NCBI GenBank assembly: GCA_027364775.1
Contig: DAHXOS010000108.1
Location: 1 to 18,878 of the forward strand
Length of the DNA stretch: 18,878 nucleotides
Direction: 5' to 3'
Source: a bacterium
Lineage (GTDB): Bacteria > Patescibacteriota > Microgenomatia > Daviesbacterales > UBA10151
The notes under the pieces were generated by a model that did no database searches, was not told the DNA's origin, and worked only from the letters and a program-made list of their open reading frames with translations. The first letter of the stretch is position 1, and every line of letters starts with the position of its first letter. This document shows, in pieces, positions 13,496-18,878 of this stretch. The translations under genes were made by a program, and so were the position numbers.

Positions 13496-14275
13496 ATGAT
13501 TGTCTTTAAACAGATACCGGCTATATTTTTAACATTAAGTTTCGGATTGTTAAGTCCGGCTGTAGCAATGGCAGCTACTCTTTCGCTTTCACCTTCATCA
13601 GGTACAGTTAGCCGAGGTTGTAATGTTGCCTTAAAAATAGAATTAGATACAGAAAATGCCGATACTGACGGAACTGATGCAATATTATTATATGACCCTA
13701 CCAGATATACAGCCACTGCAATTACGAATGGGACTATTTATCCCGACTATCCCGGAAATACAATAGATACCCAAAATGGAAAAGTCGTTGTTTCCGGTTT
13801 AGCATCTGTGGATTCCCCGTATAAAGGTAAAGGTATCTTAGCTACTGTAATATTTACTGTTAGTCAAAATGCTCCGGTTGGTGCAAGCTCAATCAAGTTT
13901 GATTTTGATCCAAACAATAAAGCCAAGACTACAGACTCTAATGTTGTACAAAGAGGAACGGTGACTGACATCTTAGATGCAGTTACAGATACTAATTTAA
14001 CAGTTGGCAATGGTACAACGTGTGCTATAGCCCAAGGTGGTTCTACTAATATCACAACAACAAATGGCACAGGTGGATCTTTGTCTACTAATAGTACAAC
14101 TAATAGTACAACACTTGGTAAAGGAGGTATTATTGCCACTCCTTCAGCCTCAATTCCTTTAAAAGAATTATCTCCTGGGGGTAAGACTCCTGGATTTACT
14201 GATTCAACTTTTGTTTTAGTTGGAATTGGTTCTGTTTTAACTATCCTGGGAATTATTGGTTTGGCTCTACTCTAA
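13496..14275 (+). CDS. Secreted cohesin-like protein with C-terminal membrane anchor
   Basis: 259 residues, 14 nt after the first cohesin gene. A signal peptide (1-26) has a hydrophobic core (IPAIFLTLSFGLLSPAV) and a likely cut after AMA. Residues 28-170 are a second cohesin-type domain: 'LSLSPSSGTVSRGCNVALKIELDT', 'GTDAILLYDPTRYTATAI', 'GKVVVSGLASVDSPYKGKGILATVIFTV'. It is only distantly like the neighbouring cohesin. A Thr/Ser/Asn-rich linker (183-206) follows, then 'LSPGGKTPGFTDS' and a final helix (about 238-257) that ends the protein without a basic tail. No LPXTG sortase motif is present. The topology is the reverse of the previous protein: anchored at its C-terminus and exposed outside. 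Two cysteines (42 and 176) could form a disulfide. Confidence 0.78.
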   Translation: MIVFKQIPAIFLTLSFGLLSPAVAMAATLSLSPSSGTVSRGCNVALKIELDTENADTDGTDAILLYDPTRYTATAITNGTIYPDYPGNTIDTQNGKVVVSGLASVDSPYKGKGILATVIFTVSQNAPVGASSIKFDFDPNNKAKTTDSNVVQRGTVTDILDAVTDTNLTVGNGTTCAIAQGGSTNITTTNGTGGSLSTNSTTNSTTLGKGGIIATPSASIPLKELSPGGKTPGFTDSTFVLVGIGSVLTILGIIGLALL

Positions 14276-14287
14276 ATAAGCTAAGTT

Positions 14288-15223
14288 ATGGCAACAAAAA
14301 CTATTCAATATTTAATTACAGATTTTTTGGAGTATTTGGAACTAGAAAAAAACGCTTCCCAAAGGACAATTAGAAATTATGACCACTATTTAAGGCGCTT
14401 TCAAGAGTTTGCTGGCGATATCTCGCCTAAAGTTATTAACTTGGAACTAATCAGAAAATATAGGCTTTATTTGGCACGCTATAACGATCCAGAAACCGGT
14501 AAGCCATTAAAAAGAGTCACCCAAAATTACTTTATGATTGCCTTAAGGGCATTTTTAAGATATCTTGCAAGATTGGACATTGCCACCCTATCAGCGGAAA
14601 AAGTTGAGCTTGGTGAACAAGATCCTTCTCCTCTTAAAGTCCTGGATGATAATTCTTTAGAACGGCTTTTAAAAGCCCCACAAACTTCAGAAAAAGATGG
14701 TCTAAGAGATAAAACGATTTTAGAGCTTTTATTTTCAACCGGCTTACGTGTTTCGGAGCTGGCTTCATTAAATAGAGACCAAATAAATTTAGAAAGAAGG
14801 GAGTTTGGGGTTGTCGGTAAGGGAGGAAAAGAAAGAGTGGTTTTTTTATCGGATGCAGCAGTTGAGTGGTTAAATCGTTATTTGGTTATTAGAAAAGATC
14901 CTTATAAACCGCTATTTATCCGTTATCAAGGTAAAGAGGATCCTATAGATCATGGTGAAAATATGAGGCTTACTTCTCGCTCAATTGAAAGAATAGTGGC
15001 TAAGTATGTAAAAATAGCTGGATTACCAATTAAAGCAACTCCTCACACACTGCGACACAATTTTGCTACAGATTTATTAGTTAATGGTGCCGATATTAGG
15101 TCTGTTCAGGAGATGTTAGGTCATTCTAATATCTCTACCACCCAGATTTATACTCATGTAACTAATCGCCAGTTAAAAGAGGTCCATCGGGCCTTTCACT
15201 CTAAAAACCGCGAAGAACAATAA
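14288..15223 (+). CDS. xerC: Xer-type tyrosine recombinase
   Basis: 311 residues, a typical XerC/XerD length. The N-terminal SAM-like core-binding domain spans about 4-105 ('FLEYLELEKNASQRTIRNYDHYLRRF'). The catalytic domain carries every expected residue: R154 (STGLRVSEL), K178 (GKGGKERVV), H253 and R256 (TPHTLRHNFAT), H279 (LGHSNISTTQIYTH) and nucleophile Y288. Xer recombinases resolve chromosome dimers at dif, and relatives act on mobile or invertible elements. XerC, XerD and single-Xer types cannot be separated here; I use xerC as the generic symbol. It starts 12 nt after the cohesin gene, so it is probably co-transcribed with the surface genes. A short insert with 'GKEDPIDHGENMRL' (215-228) precedes box II. 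A bidirectional terminator follows directly. Confidence 0.88.
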   Translation: MATKTIQYLITDFLEYLELEKNASQRTIRNYDHYLRRFQEFAGDISPKVINLELIRKYRLYLARYNDPETGKPLKRVTQNYFMIALRAFLRYLARLDIATLSAEKVELGEQDPSPLKVLDDNSLERLLKAPQTSEKDGLRDKTILELLFSTGLRVSELASLNRDQINLERREFGVVGKGGKERVVFLSDAAVEWLNRYLVIRKDPYKPLFIRYQGKEDPIDHGENMRLTSRSIERIVAKYVKIAGLPIKATPHTLRHNFATDLLVNGADIRSVQEMLGHSNISTTQIYTHVTNRQLKEVHRAFHSKNREEQ

Positions 15224-15250
15224 AAATCCCCCGATTAAGCCGGGGGATTT
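15224..15250. terminator. Bidirectional intrinsic terminator
   Basis: AAATCCCCCG (15224-15233) and CGGGGGATTT (15241-15250) form a perfect 10-bp stem with a 7-nt loop. It sits between two convergent genes. An A run on the left supplies the U tract for the minus strand; the plus side has a short T run. Confidence 0.9.
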
Positions 15251-15269
15251 GATAATTACTCATAAACCC

Positions 15270-15635
15270 TTACCTTTTTTTAGAAACAACCTTCCCAAAA
15301 TCTTTTAGCAACATTGATAGTGCTGTTGATATAACAGATAACACAATGGCAGCTAAAATAGCAGATACCCAACTATCAATACGAATACCAGGTACTACTG
15401 CAGCAGCTAACCATAAAACAATGGCATTTACTACAAAAGCAAATAAGCCAAAAGTGACATAAGTTAAAGGAGCAGTCAAAAAAGCTAATACTGGCTTAAT
15501 AAAGGTATTAATCACTCCTAAAACAATAGCAGCAAGTAAAGCTGTTTGAGCATCAGTTACAGAAAATCCCGGTACCAGTTTAGCAGTTACTAAAAGAGCA
15601 ACAGCGTTGAGCACTAAAGTTACAAGAATTTGCAA
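15270..15635 (-). CDS. YvlD / phage holin family 4 membrane protein
   Basis: 121 residues from a TTG at 15635. An upstream TTG at 15686 in the same frame would add 17 polar residues, but the strong ribosome site GGAGGGGGTG (15642-15651) lies 6 nt before the inner TTG, and 121 aa fits the family. Four hydrophobic segments are clear: about 2-20, 32-46, 53-78 and 88-110. Family marks include 'NAVALLVTAKLVPGF', 'LGVINTFIKPVLAFLTAPLTYVTFGLFAFVVNAIVLWLAA' and 'GIRIDSWVSAILAAIVLSVIS'. Despite the holin name these are widespread chromosomal four-helix proteins of uncertain role, linked to envelope stress in Bacillus (YvlD); nothing here suggests a prophage. It is the last gene of the minus-strand run from gyrA. 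Confidence 0.85.
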   Translation of the reverse strand: MQILVTLVLNAVALLVTAKLVPGFSVTDAQTALLAAIVLGVINTFIKPVLAFLTAPLTYVTFGLFAFVVNAIVLWLAAAVVPGIRIDSWVSAILAAIVLSVISTALSMLLKDFGKVVSKKR

Positions 15636-15641
15636 GTTAAT

Positions 15642-15651
15642 CACCCCCTCC
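15642..15651 (-). promoter_or_regulatory. Shine-Dalgarno deciding the YvlD-family start
   Basis: Minus-strand GGAGGGGGTG lies 6 nt upstream of TTG 15635. It favours this start over the in-frame TTG at 15686. Confidence 0.7.
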
Positions 15652-15682
15652 GGATTATTGTGCTCATAAATTGGAGTTGCTG

Positions 15683-16612
15683 TCAAATAATAAGCGATTT
15701 GAGTTTTTGGATATTCTCTTTATCAGGCCCTGATCTCTCAATTCCTGGAACTTCCAAAATGAAGGTCATCTCTTTTAGTTTTGGATGATTTATTATGTTT
15801 TTAAAACCGTCTAAGCCAATAAAACCCTCCCCTATATTGGCATGCCTGTCACGCTTTGACTTAAACTCTGTCATGGAATCATTTGCATGGATGGTGATTA
15901 AATTCTCCAGTCCAACCTGTTTATCAAATTCTTCCAGTACCTGATTTAATTTTTGTTTTGATTTAATATCATAGCCTGCAGCAAATACATGTTGGGTATC
16001 CAGGCAGATTTTCAGTCTGTCTGCACTAAGTGAAGTTGAAATGTTCCTTACTTCTTTTAATATCTGTCCTAACTCTTCAAAGGTATCCCCAATTGTACTG
16101 CCTGAGCCTGCAGAGGTTTCCAATATTAAATAAGGTAAATTCCTGATTGCCTCTTCAGACTCGGTTTTTAAAGAATAATTATTATTATTGTTAGGTTGCT
16201 CAAAGTGACTTGTGTACTCTAATATTTTCTTTAAGGCTTTGGCTACCTGAGGTACTACTTCTTTGAAATCTCTACCTTTATGTGAGCCTGTATGGAAAAT
16301 AATTCCTTTTATACCTAATTTTTCAGCTAAATTTAACGCATAAACTAACCACTCTATGGATTTTTGTAAATGTTCTGGATTGGTGGAGCCTAAATTTATT
16401 AAATAACTGCCATGAATAAAATTTGGTCCAATATTTGTATCATCAGCTGCTTTTTTAAACCTTTCAATCTCATTTTGATCATGGTCAACATAAGCCCATT
16501 GTTGAGGTGGAGAGATAAAAATTTGAATGGCTTCTGCTCCAATTTCTAAAGCTTTTTTAAAAGAATTTTCTAATGAAATAGCAGAAGATACATGAGCGCC
16601 AATCTTAGGCAT
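15683..16612 (-). CDS. nfo: Deoxyribonuclease IV (AP endonuclease)
   Basis: 309 residues. TIM-barrel enzyme with the full set of nine zinc ligands in order: H67 (FIHGSYLINLGS), H107 (IFHTGSHKG), E165 (LETSAGSG), D205 and H208 (CLDTQHVFAAGYD), H242 (IHANDS), D255 and H257 (DRHANIGEG), and E287 (ILEVPG). The N-terminus 'IGAHVSS' is also diagnostic. It cleaves the backbone 5' of abasic sites in base-excision repair in the cytoplasm. It is somewhat longer than the usual 280 because of an insert at about 134-155 that includes five asparagines, encoded by a short AAT trinucleotide run (16178-16189). It starts 2 nt after the small membrane-protein gene and ends just before the YvlD-family gene, so it probably shares the gyrA transcript. 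Confidence 0.95.
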   Translation of the reverse strand: MPKIGAHVSSAISLENSFKKALEIGAEAIQIFISPPQQWAYVDHDQNEIERFKKAADDTNIGPNFIHGSYLINLGSTNPEHLQKSIEWLVYALNLAEKLGIKGIIFHTGSHKGRDFKEVVPQVAKALKKILEYTSHFEQPNNNNNYSLKTESEEAIRNLPYLILETSAGSGSTIGDTFEELGQILKEVRNISTSLSADRLKICLDTQHVFAAGYDIKSKQKLNQVLEEFDKQVGLENLITIHANDSMTEFKSKRDRHANIGEGFIGLDGFKNIINHPKLKEMTFILEVPGIERSGPDKENIQKLKSLII

Positions 16613-16614
16613 AA

Positions 16615-16827
16615 TTAAATAGGTTTACCGGTGAAGCCGTAGTAAAGAAGATCTTTAACAAAACCTATTGTCTGTGTGGGCCAGGTAAAAACAACGGAAA
16701 AAAAGTTAGGGCTGAAATACCCAAAAAAAGGCCACCTGTAATATAAAGCATAAACAAAAGCAAAAATTAATCCTATCAGGAAGTACAAAATACCTATTGT
16801 GGATAATCTTTTATCAATGTTTTTCAT
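16615..16827 (-). CDS. Small membrane protein of unknown function
   Basis: 70 residues from ATG 16827, overlapping the end of gyrA by 14 nt (a TTG one codon earlier is also possible). A basic start (MKNIDKRLS) precedes a hydrophobic segment at about 10-28 (TIGILYFLIGLIFAFVYALYY). Then comes an aromatic stretch, 'RWPFFGYFSPNFFSVVFTWPTQTIGF', which may be a second or re-entrant segment, and a short polar tail (FTGKPI). It is unusually rich in Phe, Tyr and Trp. No family is recognised. The overlap with gyrA and the 2-nt gap to nfo make co-transcription near certain, and both overlaps support a real gene rather than chance. Function is unknown. Confidence 0.6.
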   Translation of the reverse strand: MKNIDKRLSTIGILYFLIGLIFAFVYALYYRWPFFGYFSPNFFSVVFTWPTQTIGFVKDLLYYGFTGKPI

Positions 16828-18878
16828 CAACTTCCTCTAAGGGATCTGTTAGTTCAGCATCAGATTTTTTTATCAGACTTGGATCTCCTGCATCTACTCC
16901 CTTATCTTTAGAGGAAACGACTGTAGCTGCTGCTACACTCTCCCCTGCTCTCATCCTCATTAATATTACACCCTGGGTTTGGCGTTGCAAAGTTGGAACA
17001 TCCTTTAAGTGAAGTTTTATTAACTGACCTTTATTAGAAGTTAGAACTAATGTGTCATCATCTTTATCCACTAATTGAGCAGTCACAATCTTACCGGTTT
17101 TATCTGTTACCTGGGCTGCTAAGATACCAGATCCTCCCCTGCCCTGAACCTTCCAGGAAGATATTTTAGTCTTTTTACCTAAGCCATTTTCCATCACCAC
17201 TAATAAATCTGTATCAGGGTCACTGATTAAATTCATAGCCACAACTGCGTCATCTTTAGAGAGCATAATTCCCCTAACTCCTGAAGTATCTCTGTGGGTA
17301 GGTCTAACTTGAGTTTCAGCAAAGCGGATTGATTGTCCGTGGTAAGAGACTAAAATAATGTCATCTTTACCAGTTGTAGGTGCAACCCAGCCTAATGTAT
17401 CACCGGCATCCAAATTAATTGAAATCAAACCATTTTTCCTGATATTTGCATACTCTTCAATAGGAGTTTTTTTAACATTGCCCTTTTTGGTACCCATAAA
17501 TAGGAACTTTGTAGCATCCTCTTTTCTATAGTCTAATATGGCAGTAATCTTTTCTCCTTGTTCAATGTTAATTAAGTTCACAATTGCTTGCCCTTTGGCA
17601 GTTCTAGAGGCTTCTGGGATCTCCCAAACTTTAATCTGAAAAACCCTACCTTTATCTGTAAAGAACAATAAATTATCTAAAGTCTTGGTATAAAAGATAT
17701 GGGAAACAGCATCTTCTTCTTTGGTGGTAATACCGGAAACTCCCTTACCTCCTCTAGCTTGGGTGCGGAATGACATTGGAGACTGCCTCTTTACATAGCC
17801 TCCCCTCGTAATGGTTACAATGGTCGTTTCATCTGCCACTAAATCTTCTTCAGAGAACTCTCCTACTTTTTGCTTATAGACCCTAGTTCTTCTATCGTCA
17901 GCATACCTATCTTTAATTTTAGTTAATTCATCCTTAACAACCTTTAAGATCTTTTCGGGATGAGCAAGTAAATCTTCCAAATAGGCAATTAATTCGCGAA
18001 CTAGTTTTAATTCATCCTCTATCTTTTGGCGTTCTAAGGCAGCAAGTCTTCTAAGTTGCATATCCAAAATAGCTATGGATTGTATTTCGGAAAGTTTAAA
18101 ACGGGACATTAATTTAGATTTAGCTTCATCAGCATCTTTTGATTTTCTGATCGTATCTATAACTTCGTCGATATTATCAACAGCAATTTTTAACCCTTCT
18201 AAGATATGTTCCCTAGCTCTGGCTTCTTTTAATTCAAACTCGCTTCTTCTCCTGATTACTACAATTCTATGGGAAACAAACTCTTCCAAAATCCGTTTCA
18301 AGGTCATTAAATGGGGTATCCCATCAGAAAGTGCAATCATATTTACATTAAAAACAGATTGCATAGCTGTGTGTTTAAAAAGGTTATTTAAAACAGACTG
18401 AGGTTTGGCATCACGTTTTAACTCAATCACAATCCTCATGCCTTTTCTGTCCGATTCATCCCGTAAATCCGCAATTCCTTCTAGTTTCTTTTCTTTGACT
18501 AAATCGGCAATTTTGGCGATAAGTACAGCTTTATTAACTTGGTAAGGGAGCTCAGTGACAATAATGTCAAACCTGCCACCTTTGGTTTCTTCAATATCTG
18601 CCTTAGCCCGTATAACAATTCTGCCTTTACCGGTAGCATATGCTAGTTGGATTTCAGTTTGGTCATAAATTGAAGCACCAGTAGGGAAATCAGGGCCTTT
18701 AATAAAATGCATTAATTCCTCAACTGTGGCTGCGGAGCGGAAATGATCAGGATTTGGTGCTTCTTCAGTTGTTTGGCCTTGTTTATTTTCAGCGGCAACA
18801 TACGGATGCTCAATCATGTAAATTAAGGCATCGGAAACCTCACCTAAATTATGTGGTGGGATTTGGGTTGCATAACCC
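16814..18878 (-). CDS. gyrA: DNA gyrase subunit A, C-terminal 687 residues (5' end outside window)
   Basis: The frame is open to the window edge; translation enters at 'GYATQIPPHNLGEVSDALIYMIEHP', a classic GyrA/ParC winged-helix/tower block. 'IKGPDFPTG' and 'YQVNKAVLIAKIADLV' follow. A long coiled-coil region (about residues 195-305 counted from the Met at 18817) ends in 'RYADDRRT'. The C-terminal beta-pinwheel begins near residue 325 and holds the GyrA box QARGGKG (353-359), with 'GNVKKTPIEEY' and 'GRGGSGILA' blades, and an acidic tail. The box marks it as GyrA rather than ParC. With GyrB it introduces negative supercoils using ATP. The active tyrosine and quinolone region lie outside the window. 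A 20-residue polar insert follows 'EHP' (ENKQGQTTEEAPNP). It is the first gene of this minus-strand run visible here. Confidence 0.93.
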   Translation of the reverse strand, partial: GYATQIPPHNLGEVSDALIYMIEHPYVAAENKQGQTTEEAPNPDHFRSAATVEELMHFIKGPDFPTGASIYDQTEIQLAYATGKGRIVIRAKADIEETKGGRFDIIVTELPYQVNKAVLIAKIADLVKEKKLEGIADLRDESDRKGMRIVIELKRDAKPQSVLNNLFKHTAMQSVFNVNMIALSDGIPHLMTLKRILEEFVSHRIVVIRRRSEFELKEARAREHILEGLKIAVDNIDEVIDTIRKSKDADEAKSKLMSRFKLSEIQSIAILDMQLRRLAALERQKIEDELKLVRELIAYLEDLLAHPEKILKVVKDELTKIKDRYADDRRTRVYKQKVGEFSEEDLVADETTIVTITRGGYVKRQSPMSFRTQARGGKGVSGITTKEEDAVSHIFYTKTLDNLLFFTDKGRVFQIKVWEIPEASRTAKGQAIVNLINIEQGEKITAILDYRKEDATKFLFMGTKKGNVKKTPIEEYANIRKNGLISINLDAGDTLGWVAPTTGKDDIILVSYHGQSIRFAETQVRPTHRDTSGVRGIMLSKDDAVVAMNLISDPDTDLLVVMENGLGKKTKISSWKVQGRGGSGILAAQVTDKTGKIVTAQLVDKDDDTLVLTSNKGQLIKLHLKDVPTLQRQTQGVILMRMRAGESVAAATVVSSKDKGVDAGDPSLIKKSDAELTDPLEEVDEKH
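17741..17761 (-). other. GyrA box variant QARGGKG
   Basis: Consensus is QRRGGRG; here the first Arg is Ala and the last Arg is Lys. The GGxG core that lets DNA wrap the pinwheel is kept. Confidence 0.7.

Noticed and set aside
15270..15635. Prophage lysis gene (holin)
   Set aside because: The family name is historical; no other phage gene is present and the gene sits in a gyrA-nfo housekeeping run.

Overview
The window is an AT-rich piece (roughly one third GC by eye) of a bacterial chromosome. It is tightly packed except for one 1-kb gap. The best guess is a Patescibacteria (Candidate Phyla Radiation) genome, probably Microgenomates-like. That is inferred from the many short membrane proteins, the compact operons, a surface protein with the 'LPxGLxLVxQQQ' leader common in that group (from memory), and the cohesin, LytR_C and YebC-RuvC content. 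TGA is used as a stop (1844-1846 and the gyrA stop), so the recoded UGA=Gly code of Gracilibacteria/Absconditabacteria does not apply.

Left part (1-4116). The tail of a TrkA-N/RCK-type nucleotide-binding protein is followed by a plus-strand envelope cluster: a 67-aa two-helix membrane protein, a 44-aa basic protein with a very strong Shine-Dalgarno, a degenerate LCP-like protein with a LytR_C domain, and an anchored protein of unknown function. Two minus-strand genes converge on these: a HAD/Cof phosphatase and a TPR protein. Middle (4136-9208), plus strand: a PurF-type amidophosphoribosyltransferase, yebC, a winged-helix protein, ruvC and a polytopic membrane protein.

The 9209-10228 gap has no convincing protein gene. 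It holds a dense hairpin cluster that may be a small RNA, a 14-nt repeat, short iterated motifs and a good promoter facing the next operon. That operon (10229-15223) encodes a large cysteine-rich surface protein ending in a dockerin-like module, two membrane-anchored cohesin-like proteins, and a Xer tyrosine recombinase. The cohesin/dockerin trio is the most interesting system here: all three partners look anchored to the same membrane, unlike a classical cellulosome. A shared bidirectional terminator (15224-15250) closes the operon.

Right part (15270-18878), minus strand: gyrA (5' end outside the window), a small membrane protein, endonuclease IV (nfo) and a YvlD/holin-4 membrane protein, apparently one transcript with overlaps or 2-nt gaps. 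No tRNA, rRNA, CRISPR array or insertion sequence was seen.
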